From contig JACPMU010000017.1 in assembly GCA_016185865.1 (NCBI GenBank), positions 1-19,057 of the forward strand: a stretch of DNA of 19,057 nt, read 5' to 3'. This DNA comes from Candidatus Woesearchaeota archaeon (GTDB lineage: Archaea; Nanobdellota; Nanobdellia; Woesearchaeales; GW2011-AR4). Below, piece by piece: positions 5,453 to 14,452 of the stretch. Position 1 is the first letter of the stretch. Every line of letters begins with the position of its first letter. The position numbers were made by a program, and so were the translations under genes. The notes beneath the pieces were generated by a model, which worked only from the letters and a program-made list of their open reading frames with translations, was not told where the DNA came from and made no database searches.

Positions 5453-8106
5453 GAAAAAATAGATTAATTTGGAGTTTTGGATTGTTTTTAATAGCAATAA
5501 TTTCGCTACCAATAGCTCATGCCCAAACACTTTTTGAAAGTCCGATATTCTTTATTTTAATCAATTCACTAATTGTTGGAGTTGTGCTGTTTATTTTGCA
5601 GTCAGTTTTGATGCCTCAAAAAAATCCAAAAGAGCAAACTGCAGTTTGGGTTGCAATTCTTGTTGGTTCATTATTGATTGGATTCATGTTTGGAAGAAGC
5701 GGGTTTATATGGAATCATCCTGTTTTTGCAAAGTTTTTCAGCATTTATGTTTTGGTGAACGCTGTTGTAATTGGGATTATTTTGTATTTCCTATTTGGCT
5801 TTTTGGATATAAACAAAAAGCTTGGCTCGCCTGAAGGAAAAGGAGGGTTAGGAATAATCATATTCCTGATAGCAGCGCTATTTGCTGTTCAGATTGGAAA
5901 TCAGTGGATATGGCAAAAGGCAGTTGTGCGGCAATTTATTGACTATTTGTTCGGATCGCAGGGAATTTTAAATCCTGCGCCTCCAGAGTACAGGTTATGG
6001 GCTTTCATAACTGTTACAACTTTATTGTCATTTTTCTTTAAGGGATATTTATTACCGACTGGTGCAGGTGGTACAGATAAAGTTAATTACGCTTTGGCAA
6101 TTTTAATTGGATCAAGCGTTGCAAGAGCTGGCATAAGCTTTGCAAGCATTGTCCTGCTTGGAGAGGCCATTTTTACTATAGTTTTAGCAAAAGCTCTTCA
6201 AGGAACTGCTCCTGACGTCAAAGGCAAGAGCACTAACTGGATACTTGCAGCATTCTTAGTTGGATGGGCTTCTGCTGCAATGACTTACGGGACAGAATAC
6301 CAGGGATGGCTTGCATGGATAGTTGGCACGCCTCTTTGGGCCATGGGCTTAATTCAGGTTGGGCCAACTGGAGCGGCTGCACAGCCATCTGGTACAGGAT
6401 GGTTTGGCTGGATATTCAAAATGGGCGGAGGTGCGCTGGTAATTGCAATTATAGCTTTGATATTGTTGTTTGTGATAGCAAGAGGTGAAAAGAGAAGTAA
6501 GGCTATCAAAGAAGGCTTAACCAGAATAATGATAAAAGTTAGCGATTGGCTAAGCAGAAGCGAGACTGCTATAGATGTACTAGGTAAGTGGTGGAGTTTT
6601 AGGAACCCTACTTTGGAAAGGGAAATGCCAACCAAACTTAAAGACTTAAGATTAGAAATATACACACTAATGAATTGGATGTTAAGGTATGATGTATGGC
6701 ATTCTAAATATCTTGCATTTGATGTTCTTGTAAAAAAAATTGAAAAGGAAGAAGCAGAGTTATTGCAGAAAACTGTTTATATCAGGGAAAGCCCTGCCAA
6801 GTCCATTAAAAAAATTGTTGAAGGCTCAAACATTATTAAAAATCCATCTACCGGATTTTGGGAGCTTGAGCCAGGTGTTGAAGTTCTTGATGATGGAAGT
6901 GAGGAAGTGGGGCATGGCAAACCCGGAATAGGCAGACAGTACTGGATAGTTTATAAATTGGCTAATTTCCTCAAAGAAAATTTAGAGAAGGATTTAAGGA
7001 ATCTGCCTGATTCTCCAAATGATGCGAGGATTGAAATAGAAGCTGGCGAGACTGCTAAATTATTTAATAAAGAAATTTCTGCACATAGAACCTCTATAAA
7101 TGACTACTACAGCCTGGAGGAGGAAGGCAAGGGAAGATACCATGCGGGATTCAAAAGATTCGGGCTTGCAAGCTGGATAAGGTCGTACTACTTATATTTT
7201 ATTGACATGTACAACATGTATGGCACTTACAAAAGAGGATTTTTCTTTGCAAAGCCTGACGCAGTTCCTGATTACTATGACTATACCACTACAAGCAACA
7301 ATAGAGGAATAACTAGAGATATAACAATCAACAAAAATAAGGTTATAAGGGCAATTTCGTTAGAGGAAAGAAGAATTTACAAGAGTGCTCTGAACAAAAA
7401 AGAGACAGATAGAACACCAGTAGAAAATTTGGCTGTAGAGAAAGTGAACAAATACAAAAAGCAATATCTTAAACTTCGAAGAAATTTTGAAAAGGACAAT
7501 TATTTGCTTGAGCTTGACATATTTGGATACTGCCTGCAGGACTGGAATGCTGTTGCAGTAGACGGCGCTACAAAAATGCAGGTCAATTACATCAGAAGAT
7601 ACCACAGAGAAGACATGTGGGAGCTTTACCAGCCAATGGACGTTGAGCCGCGCGCAAGATTCAGCACAATGCTAAGCTGGTCGCTAAAGGACTGGGAGTA
7701 CGCAGCGCGGGACTTTGCAAGAGGATCTTTCCATCCGTTCAGCAAACGATGGGCTGATTACTCATTTATACCCCTAAAAGGCTTGATGGATTACAGCAAA
7801 GCCACTTTCAAATCGCCATTAAATCCTGACGAGCTTGGATTTGACAGGGAAGCAATGAAGAATTCGCATGACTTAGGGTATTGGGGAAGGAAATACTATT
7901 GGGACGAGAAAGGCCAAAACTTGCTGACATCAACAGGAATAGTGAATCCATATCCAGCATTATCAGTTGAGGGATTATGGGAATTTGTAACCAATGTTGC
8001 GAAAAGAAAGATTAAGGAACCGCAAGAAGCTGAAAAATTTGTACATACATTCCAAATGGAATTCGAGCTGCTTGAAAAACTAAAAAAAGGTGAGCGAAGT
8101 GGCTGA
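5449..8106 (+). CDS. Giant polytopic membrane protein with large cytoplasmic domain, unknown family
   Basis: An 885-residue protein with no recognised family. A clear signal peptide (residues 1-25, cleavage after AHA) is followed by about nine or ten hydrophobic segments at roughly 31-53, 65-83, 92-119, 133-151, 182-202, 213-230, 231-251, 263-281, 285-303 and 326-345. The last is followed by ARGEKRSK, so the remaining ~540 residues should be cytoplasmic. That part is helical and unusually rich in Trp, Tyr and Arg, especially from about 740 to 830 (for example RRYHREDMW, SWSLKDWEYAARDFARG, YWGRKYYWDEKG), which looks like a tightly packed or protein-binding domain. The start overlaps the ATPase stop (ATGA). 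Membrane pore plus cytoplasmic scaffold is a reasonable inference from the layout; no transporter or secretion signature is visible. Confidence 0.75.
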   Translation: MRKNRLIWSFGLFLIAIISLPIAHAQTLFESPIFFILINSLIVGVVLFILQSVLMPQKNPKEQTAVWVAILVGSLLIGFMFGRSGFIWNHPVFAKFFSIYVLVNAVVIGIILYFLFGFLDINKKLGSPEGKGGLGIIIFLIAALFAVQIGNQWIWQKAVVRQFIDYLFGSQGILNPAPPEYRLWAFITVTTLLSFFFKGYLLPTGAGGTDKVNYALAILIGSSVARAGISFASIVLLGEAIFTIVLAKALQGTAPDVKGKSTNWILAAFLVGWASAAMTYGTEYQGWLAWIVGTPLWAMGLIQVGPTGAAAQPSGTGWFGWIFKMGGGALVIAIIALILLFVIARGEKRSKAIKEGLTRIMIKVSDWLSRSETAIDVLGKWWSFRNPTLEREMPTKLKDLRLEIYTLMNWMLRYDVWHSKYLAFDVLVKKIEKEEAELLQKTVYIRESPAKSIKKIVEGSNIIKNPSTGFWELEPGVEVLDDGSEEVGHGKPGIGRQYWIVYKLANFLKENLEKDLRNLPDSPNDARIEIEAGETAKLFNKEISAHRTSINDYYSLEEEGKGRYHAGFKRFGLASWIRSYYLYFIDMYNMYGTYKRGFFFAKPDAVPDYYDYTTTSNNRGITRDITINKNKVIRAISLEERRIYKSALNKKETDRTPVENLAVEKVNKYKKQYLKLRRNFEKDNYLLELDIFGYCLQDWNAVAVDGATKMQVNYIRRYHREDMWELYQPMDVEPRARFSTMLSWSLKDWEYAARDFARGSFHPFSKRWADYSFIPLKGLMDYSKATFKSPLNPDELGFDREAMKNSHDLGYWGRKYYWDEKGQNLLTSTGIVNPYPALSVEGLWEFVTNVAKRKIKEPQEAEKFVHTFQMEFELLEKLKKGERSG

Positions 8107-9535
8107 GACACCCTTAGCTAATCAGCAGAATTCCGCCGCTTTGAACCTGCCGAACCTCTACAGGATAAATCCTCTTTTGCTACGCAGCAAAAATGCGTTC
8201 AAGCTATTGCAGGAATTAGATGCTAAAAGCAGAAGCGCCAATGACATAATACAAAATGATGAAGAATTGTCAAAAAGAGCTAAGGATTGGGCTTTGGCAA
8301 GACAAATAAAATTTTTAGCAAATTCCGGCGAAGGCGCTGATTTGATACTTGAAAGATTAGGCATGATTGTACTGCAGATTAGAGAACTTGACGATAAAAC
8401 TGCGAAAATAATTGAGGATTACATGTCAAAAAGAAAAACGATTGGGGATGTTTTAAGATTTATATATTCAAACCTTAGCAGAGAAAAGTTAAGAGTATTA
8501 TATGTGAATATTGATATAATAATAGAAAGAGTATCTCAATTAGAAGACAAATCAGCCGCAAAGCCCCTGCTTCAGCGCCTGTTGCTTCTAAAAAGTATTT
8601 TTGACAGGATAAAGAGTCTTGAAAATAGAACATCAATTGAGCAGCAAAAACAAAAATTATTGGACATCATACAGAGGATTGAAAGAGGGGTAATCAATGG
8701 CACCTGGGACGGGTTTTTGGGAAAAGACGGAATAGCCACCAACACAGAATATTATGTAGATTTATTCGGCAGCCAATACAATAATCAGGCAATTGCAGGA
8801 ATGCTAAATAGAAAAAAACAGCAGTATGGCGAATCACGGCCGGAGATGTGGCTGGGAAACAAGTCAGTGCCGAATGAACTGCCAGATACTTTGTGGCATG
8901 CTTATCACACTTATGATTCGTTTATTGCAGACAGGCTTAACAAATTATGGGAAAATTCCTATAGGATTGCAGAGAGCATAAGGCTGATAATGGAAAGCCT
9001 GTTCGGAAAAAATCCTTCAATTGCATTAGGGGAAATAAAACAAAGGCTGCCAAAGTTAGAAAAAAAAATAAAAAAAGAATGGGAGAAAAAAAGAGCAAAT
9101 GCCCTAGAACTTTTTATAGAAGCAGATATTGATGCTGAAAGTGCTTTGGAGATAATTGGCAGCATAAAAGAAAAATATGCAAATTATTTTGGGGACAGGG
9201 CTTTGTATGTAAAACAATCTTATTCAAGCAATTTTGGGCATGGAAACAATGCTGAGAGATTAACATCTGCAAGGAAAAAGCCTGATTTCAGCATACTGGG
9301 CTACATACTGTTAACCTCAAAGCTTTTCGAAAATAATGTGAAGGGCAGGCTGAATGTGGCAGAATCACTTACAAAACCAGTGGCAATTGAACAAAGGCTA
9401 ATATCAGAATTTGCTAAATCTGTCAGATTAGCTTTGGCATCTTACCAAAAATTCTTTCAGTATGTTGAAAGTTTAGAGCTAGGAATTCCTAATCTGCAAA
9501 TCAACGATAAAATTCAGGGATTAAAAGGTGCTTAA
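8099..9535 (+). CDS. Mostly helical soluble protein of unknown function
   Basis: A 478-residue product with no signal peptide or membrane segment and no recognised family. The first ~200 residues are charged helices (KSRSANDIIQNDEELSKRAK, LEDKSAAKPLLQRLLLLKS), then a less regular middle with Trp/Tyr (GTWDGFLGKDG, TEYYVDLFGSQYNN, PEMWLGNKSVPNELPDTLW), then basic coiled-coil-like helices (KLEKKIKKEWEKKRANALEL). I choose GTG 8099 because GGTGA (8089-8093) is ideally spaced before it; the GTG at 8090 lies inside that ribosome-binding site. The gene then overlaps its upstream neighbour by eight bases. Its place between membrane proteins suggests a cytoplasmic subunit of the same assembly. Confidence 0.7.
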   Translation: MAETPLANQQNSAALNLPNLYRINPLLLRSKNAFKLLQELDAKSRSANDIIQNDEELSKRAKDWALARQIKFLANSGEGADLILERLGMIVLQIRELDDKTAKIIEDYMSKRKTIGDVLRFIYSNLSREKLRVLYVNIDIIIERVSQLEDKSAAKPLLQRLLLLKSIFDRIKSLENRTSIEQQKQKLLDIIQRIERGVINGTWDGFLGKDGIATNTEYYVDLFGSQYNNQAIAGMLNRKKQQYGESRPEMWLGNKSVPNELPDTLWHAYHTYDSFIADRLNKLWENSYRIAESIRLIMESLFGKNPSIALGEIKQRLPKLEKKIKKEWEKKRANALELFIEADIDAESALEIIGSIKEKYANYFGDRALYVKQSYSSNFGHGNNAERLTSARKKPDFSILGYILLTSKLFENNVKGRLNVAESLTKPVAIEQRLISEFAKSVRLALASYQKFFQYVESLELGIPNLQINDKIQGLKGA

Positions 9536-10726
9536 ATGGTTGAAGAAGACAAAAAACCAGGGGAAAATAAGCAAAAAACCAGCTTTATTTGGAAGATTGT
9601 ACCGGTTAGGGCTAGAAATAGCATAACCAATTGGTCCAATAGATGGCTCGGAACAAGTTTTCATGAGATAAAGCCAGAGGAACAGCCAATCACAATCCTT
9701 GATGTTTTTGAAGATTTACAGCGCGAGCTAAATTTTGGAGATATTAAAGAATTAAATTATTTGATGGTTGTTCTTGAAAATCTTTGGGATGGAGGAACTC
9801 CCACTACTAATGCTACAAGTGCCGATGCTTACAAAAGTGAAGTAAGGGAACTCTATAGAAAACTTGGCCATTTTTGCGATACCAAGGCACTGGAAACAGA
9901 ACATGATTTAGTGGGGGATGGGGTGCCTGCAAACAAATACAAAAATGAAAACGTAACTATTAAAGTGCCTAAGATTGGTGATACTGTTTTACAGTTTAGT
10001 GTTCCAGAAGACCAAACAATAATATTTAATCATGGATTGAGCTACAAGGTAGCCTATTTTGGTTCAGAAAACACAGCAGTTTTAGATTCCCTAACTAAAC
10101 CTTTTGAGGAATATTTCAACTCGCTGCTGCAGGCTGTAACAAAAAGCAAGCTAAGCAGAGATGAAAAAAGAAAAATGGGTTATGTGATAAGGAAGTACAG
10201 AAGAGTAGCTCAATTTTGCGTTAAAGAAATAGAAGGATACCTCAAGAGATTTGAAACAATGCACAGGAGTTTCATGAGCAAGCTTTCTACAATAAAAGGG
10301 GATTATGGGCCCCTTTTAGAAAAAGTGAAATCAAGAAGATTGGAGCCAAAATGGGTTCAGTACAGGCATACATACAAGATAATCAATATTCAATCTCAGG
10401 AAAAACTTAGGAGGCTATCAACTTTCTCGAAAAGGCCTGAAGAAGTGGACTTTGGGCTTGATGAAAACGGCTGGCCATTGGAAGTGGCTGAAAAGGGTTA
10501 TGTGTATGTAACCCAGAATTTGGACGGAAGTGTTAGGGAAGAAAATATTCCAGAAGGGACTGTGCTTTTAGATGTGTTCAATAACCAACCCAGGCGCAGG
10601 GTTCCTGATACTGAAGAATTCACTGAACATTCTGACTTGCTTGACATGTCAGTATGGGTCTATGTTAATTATGACGCTTTGAGGGATGATTTGAGAGATG
10701 GCAGATACCATAGGAGTATTTATTGA
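9536..10726 (+). CDS. Soluble protein of unknown function in the membrane-complex operon
   Basis: A 396-residue protein without signal peptide or membrane span; no family recognised. Polar N-terminus (VEEDKKPGENKQKTS), an alpha-helical part (about 50-110), a beta-rich stretch around 140-175 (NVTIKVPKIGDTVLQFSVP), a long basic helical region (about 200-275; SRDEKRKMGYVIRKYRRV), and a second beta-rich part near 315-350 (ENGWPLEVAEKGYVYVTQN). The ATG abuts the preceding stop (TAAATG) with GGTG at 9527-9530 as ribosome-binding site, and the gene ends in a four-base TTGA overlap with the next one. Basic residues in the middle could contact lipid head groups or nucleic acid, but nothing decides this. 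Confidence 0.7.
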   Translation: MVEEDKKPGENKQKTSFIWKIVPVRARNSITNWSNRWLGTSFHEIKPEEQPITILDVFEDLQRELNFGDIKELNYLMVVLENLWDGGTPTTNATSADAYKSEVRELYRKLGHFCDTKALETEHDLVGDGVPANKYKNENVTIKVPKIGDTVLQFSVPEDQTIIFNHGLSYKVAYFGSENTAVLDSLTKPFEEYFNSLLQAVTKSKLSRDEKRKMGYVIRKYRRVAQFCVKEIEGYLKRFETMHRSFMSKLSTIKGDYGPLLEKVKSRRLEPKWVQYRHTYKIINIQSQEKLRRLSTFSKRPEEVDFGLDENGWPLEVAEKGYVYVTQNLDGSVREENIPEGTVLLDVFNNQPRRRVPDTEEFTEHSDLLDMSVWVYVNYDALRDDLRDGRYHRSIY

Positions 10727-11244
10727 AAAGAGTGCCTTTGGAAAATTTGGAATTTGAGCATGCTGATTTGGAGCAGCCGATAAATAACAGCACTGAGCAT
10801 ACTAAAGCAAAGATGAATCTTAACAATCCTCCAAACAGGCCAAGATCTGTTGATGTAACAATCAAGCCAACTCATATAAACCCGGCTTTTGACCTTAGAA
10901 GAAAGTCCGAATTCAGAAGCAAGCGGGACATCCATCTTGGAAGAAAATTGTATTATGACTTGCAGGAAAATTTGTATAATGAGCAGTCCAAAAACCCGTC
11001 TATGACCACAAGAGGAGCTGCATTATGGATACTTGCAAGGGTGATTGAAAGGGCAAAGTACTGGGACGAAACAATCCATCTTTTGGAAGAAATCGGCGGA
11101 AAAATAGAGGGGTATGACATAGGGCCTAACATACAATATCGTGTAGAAACGGATGCAAAGGGTGAGCCTGCAGTTAAGCCAGGCAGATGGGGAACGAGAT
11201 TGACGAAGAACCCTTTCAAGCCTATATCTGGCTCAGGATGGTAA
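10723..11244 (+). CDS. Small soluble unknown (173 residues), TTG start
   Basis: No family recognised. The TTG start at 10723 is supported by GGAGT five bases upstream and by the TTGA overlap with the preceding stop. The N-terminal ~60 residues are polar and Asn/Pro-rich and probably disordered (NNSTEHTKAKMNLNNPPNRP). The middle is helical (LGRKLYYDLQENLYNEQ, RGAALWILARVIERAKYWD, ETIHLLEEIGGKIEGYD). The C-terminus is basic and Pro/Gly-rich (KPGRWGTRLTKNPFKPISGS). The size and disordered ends suggest an adaptor or linker subunit among the larger operon products; this is inference. The next gene's start overlaps its stop. Confidence 0.65.
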   Translation: MKRVPLENLEFEHADLEQPINNSTEHTKAKMNLNNPPNRPRSVDVTIKPTHINPAFDLRRKSEFRSKRDIHLGRKLYYDLQENLYNEQSKNPSMTTRGAALWILARVIERAKYWDETIHLLEEIGGKIEGYDIGPNIQYRVETDAKGEPAVKPGRWGTRLTKNPFKPISGSGW

Positions 11245-14200
11245 ATCAAAGATTACAAATTTTGAAATACAAAATGAAACCAAATAAAAAAGGAGTAAAT
11301 CTTGCAATTTTGGCGTTAACATTACTTTTATTACTTTCCACAATAGCCTATGCCAAGCCCTTCACAGACGCTTTCACAGGAGGATTAACACAAATCAATG
11401 ATTTTTTCGTCAATGAGCAGTACAAGGCTTATGCAACAGCCATTGACTTTTTCTTCTTTGCATTGCTGTTCATATCTGTTTACATGATTGGCATAAGGTA
11501 TGCTTTCAAGGAAGTGAAAAAGCCGGAGAAGGTTATTGCAGTCTTGCTTGGCTTGATGACTGCATTCCTGCTTGTCTTGGGAGGATTTTCAGCAACTATA
11601 CTGCTGCCTTACATACACTGGCTTTTGTATTTATTATTGTTTATGTTTTATTGGTGGCTGCTGAAAGGGATAAAGAGCAAATTCTGGAGATTTATTCTGG
11701 CTTTGCTGCTGACATTGCTTACAATTGGATTGGTACAAGGGCTGTTTGGCGCTTTTGCACCTGACACAGAGGGATTTTTCAGTTCGTTATCTAAGAGCTT
11801 TGCCGGCATTCAGTTTCCAGAGACGCCTGGAGTGCCATCTTATGTAACTGATTTGTTTGGAGCTCCGGTTGCAGCCCCAACAGGGCCTGACTTGACTACT
11901 TTGCCGACAACAACAACCCCAGTTGAGGAGAAAAGAGGCCAAGGCTGGCTTCCAGGTGGCTATTCTGCCGGGCATTTGTTTTGGATTTTGCCTTTGTTGT
12001 TAGCTTTAGCGTATGGTGGTCTTAGGTTATTTAGAAGGGCAAGGGGGGAAAGAGGGCAGCCATCTACAATCATTGATGAAATTGAGGAAATAATCAACAA
12101 AAAAACCGCCAAAATGACTGAGGTAAAGCAAGCAAATCAAGAAAAAAATCAAATGATTCAGGCTGGTGAAAATATTGAAACATTGATAAGAAATTTAAAA
12201 GATCCTTCTTATACATGGGAAGCTGTAAGAAGCTATCAAGAAGGGCATCCGCTTAGGGATCTCTATAACAAAGAACTGCAGTTGATAACCAAGCTGAAAG
12301 AACTGATGGATTTGGAAAAGACAGAATTTCTGGAGACAAAATTGGTCAATTGGCAAGAGAGGATTATGAGAGAAACTGGAATTAACGATGCTAACAAACA
12401 AAGGATTGTGCAGCAGTTGGACGAACTGAGAGTTCTATTAAGACATAAAACTTCAATAAGGGACATAAGGAACATGGGCATATTGTGGCTGATTGCTGTC
12501 TGCTACGATTTTGAAAAAAGAGAAGCGAAGTTAAACAAAGAGTTGGATCAATTGCTGCAGGAGCATAATGTTGAAGAGCTTATAAAAGATAAATTTGCAA
12601 AAGTCAAGGAAGATAATAGAAAATTGCTTACATATAATTCCACTGAAAATTTCATTATAAAATTACTCAACCAAAAGATTGAACTGCAGAAGAATATGTT
12701 GGAAGGGTTGAAAGGTATGATAAGTGGTCAGATAGCAGCACCTCAGTCAGCTCCAAATGTAATCGCGTTCTTTAATGGTTTTTTTACCTTATTAATAGAT
12801 ACAAAATCAAAGACTGGGGATGCAAGGAATATGGAGTTTAACAGAATTGATGAGCATCTTAGTTCTGGAGCAAGTCAAGGAATTCTTGATGTTAATCAAT
12901 TTGGCGACCTTACATCAGTTTCAGGGTTTCTTAAAATAAAGAATTTTGATGGGGCGGTTACATTTTTATCTGACGATAAAACTAAACAAGATTTTGAACC
13001 ATTCAAGCCAAATTTAGATGTTATTGAAAGACTTTTAGGAATTATTGAGGAATTGAGAACTGGGGAAGTACCAGCAACACCAGCCCCTCAGCAGACTGCA
13101 CAACCTCCTATGGCAACTGCTGAAGTTGTGCCTCCTGGAACTTTCGAGGCAGCTCAACAAGCACCAAGTCTGCCGCGCAGAAAAAGGATGGGCAGCAGAA
13201 TGACAGCTAACCAAGATTCAGACAGGGCCGCACGTTTCAGCCAAAAAGCATTTGCAATATTGGCATCGTTGCCTAAAAGCCAGCAAAAGCTTGGAGAGGG
13301 CATATTGGATTTGTGCATTTCATTTGAGAAAGGCAAATTTAATGAAGCAATCAACAGAACTAAGGCTATGTACAAGAAGAAATTAATAGATGAGGCTCAA
13401 ACATTTTACCTAATGAATGTCAGTAAGATGTTGGAGGATAATATTATTTCAGAAGCCTTAAAACTAATGAATTCAAAGGAATTCAAAGCCAAACCATTCG
13501 GCATTTTGAGGGAATTTCTTAAAAATATTGTTGCAGAATCAAGACCAAGGCGTGAATCCGTTACATCATCACGAATTACACTACCTCCAATAAGTGAAGC
13601 TTCTGCTCCAGCATCACTTGCAGCTCCATTAACAGAGCCACTTACTAAAGAAGAATTTTTAAGGCAATTTATTGCAAAGATTAGAGCAAATGAGATTGAC
13701 AATGCTTGGAATTTAATTAGTGTTGGATTAGAAAAGAGATTCCTAAACAATGCCGAAGACTATGCATTATCCTACATAGTCCATACCCTTGGACAAGATG
13801 AAGCAGATAAATTTAATCAAATCAAAGTATTTTTGAATTTAGATTATGCTAGAAACGCCTTGAGCCAAGAATTAATACAGCAACTATTGGCTGTGATTGA
13901 AGAGCTTGCAGGTCCAGCATCACATGATGAAATAATGAACGATATAGTTCAACTTCACAATTCAGGCAATTTTCAAAACTTGAGGCAAAAATATAATGCC
14001 ATAAGATTTGGAGTTATGAACGCTGTTGAGGTATTCCGCAATCCTAGTGCAACTCCGATTTTCAATGAAAATGAAAGTGGGTCTCACTGGATTTTAAAAA
14101 TAAACAATCAAATGGGTTATGTAGTGCCTCATGTACCCATGATAGGTGGAGCTGAAATAGAAGCAGGAAGTTTAACCACTGCTTTTGATGTTAGAAACTA

Positions 14201-14327
14201 TAGGAAAGGTTATAGATATAGAAAGATTAGATTAATTTCACCAGCCCTGTTTGTAAAAAGCGGAAACAGATGGTTAGTTTCAAGAAAAGGTGTTTTAGAA
14301 TTAGGAAACGAAGAGCCTGAAGTATAA
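11238..14327 (+). CDS. ~1029-residue membrane-anchored multidomain protein, unknown family
   Basis: Signal-like sequence with h-region at 19-37 and AYA cleavage motif at 37-39, then membrane spans near 68-88, 97-117, 122-143, 149-171 and 245-265. Basic residues flank the cytoplasmic sides (RYAFKEVKK, LLKGIKSKFWR, RLFRRARGERG), giving a consistent topology. Residues 172-244 would be an extracellular loop with a Thr/Pro linker (LTTLPTTTTPVEE). The remaining ~760 residues are cytoplasmic: a coiled coil (about 276-310), helices, a Pro/Ala linker (around 610-640), TPR-like helical repeats and a beta-rich end module (about 945-1029) with GYVVPHVP and IRLISPALFV...NRWLVSRKGVLELG. The start is uncertain: ATG 11238 overlaps the previous stop by seven bases (chosen); ATG 11274 (MKPNKKG) gives a more typical signal peptide; ATG 11187 would add residues inside the upstream gene. 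Confidence 0.75.
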   Translation: MVNQRLQILKYKMKPNKKGVNLAILALTLLLLLSTIAYAKPFTDAFTGGLTQINDFFVNEQYKAYATAIDFFFFALLFISVYMIGIRYAFKEVKKPEKVIAVLLGLMTAFLLVLGGFSATILLPYIHWLLYLLLFMFYWWLLKGIKSKFWRFILALLLTLLTIGLVQGLFGAFAPDTEGFFSSLSKSFAGIQFPETPGVPSYVTDLFGAPVAAPTGPDLTTLPTTTTPVEEKRGQGWLPGGYSAGHLFWILPLLLALAYGGLRLFRRARGERGQPSTIIDEIEEIINKKTAKMTEVKQANQEKNQMIQAGENIETLIRNLKDPSYTWEAVRSYQEGHPLRDLYNKELQLITKLKELMDLEKTEFLETKLVNWQERIMRETGINDANKQRIVQQLDELRVLLRHKTSIRDIRNMGILWLIAVCYDFEKREAKLNKELDQLLQEHNVEELIKDKFAKVKEDNRKLLTYNSTENFIIKLLNQKIELQKNMLEGLKGMISGQIAAPQSAPNVIAFFNGFFTLLIDTKSKTGDARNMEFNRIDEHLSSGASQGILDVNQFGDLTSVSGFLKIKNFDGAVTFLSDDKTKQDFEPFKPNLDVIERLLGIIEELRTGEVPATPAPQQTAQPPMATAEVVPPGTFEAAQQAPSLPRRKRMGSRMTANQDSDRAARFSQKAFAILASLPKSQQKLGEGILDLCISFEKGKFNEAINRTKAMYKKKLIDEAQTFYLMNVSKMLEDNIISEALKLMNSKEFKAKPFGILREFLKNIVAESRPRRESVTSSRITLPPISEASAPASLAAPLTEPLTKEEFLRQFIAKIRANEIDNAWNLISVGLEKRFLNNAEDYALSYIVHTLGQDEADKFNQIKVFLNLDYARNALSQELIQQLLAVIEELAGPASHDEIMNDIVQLHNSGNFQNLRQKYNAIRFGVMNAVEVFRNPSATPIFNENESGSHWILKINNQMGYVVPHVPMIGGAEIEAGSLTTAFDVRNYRKGYRYRKIRLISPALFVKSGNRWLVSRKGVLELGNEEPEV

Positions 14328-14362
14328 TCATACATTTAAATAAAACCTAAAACCTTATTATC

Positions 14363-14373
14363 ACTTTTTGCTG
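14363..14373 (+). terminator. Possible T-rich terminator after the large operon
   Basis: ACTTTTTGCTG lies 36 bases after the operon's last stop. The same 11 bases occur at 17435-17445 after the Lgt gene, the other plus-strand operon end in the window. The match is suggestive only. Confidence 0.3.
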
Positions 14374-14418
14374 GCTAACCAAAGTAAAATTCCCTTATAA
14401 GAACAATAAAATAGAAAA

Positions 14419-14436
14419 CTTTATATATTAGTTCTA
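14419..14436 (+). promoter_or_regulatory. TATA-like promoter of the winged-helix/nucleotidyltransferase pair (leaderless)
   Basis: AAAACTTTATATATTAG with the TATATATTA core centred near 14425, about 28 bases before ATG 14453, so the mRNA should be nearly leaderless. Sixteen bases (14421-14436) are identical to 4172-4187 in the upstream control region. Confidence 0.55.
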
Positions 14437-14452
14437 ATGCATTACCATATAT

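Noticed and set aside
11187..11237. Upstream ATG (11187) as start of the 1029-residue protein
   Set aside because: It would place the signal sequence about 30 residues in from the N-terminus and overlap the previous gene by 58 bases; later starts give a standard signal peptide.
4307..14327. Type IV secretion/conjugation operon
   Set aside because: Large membrane proteins with signal peptides recall VirB6-like proteins, but there is no VirB4/VirD4-type ATPase, relaxase or pilin, and the ATPase is of the PF01637 type.
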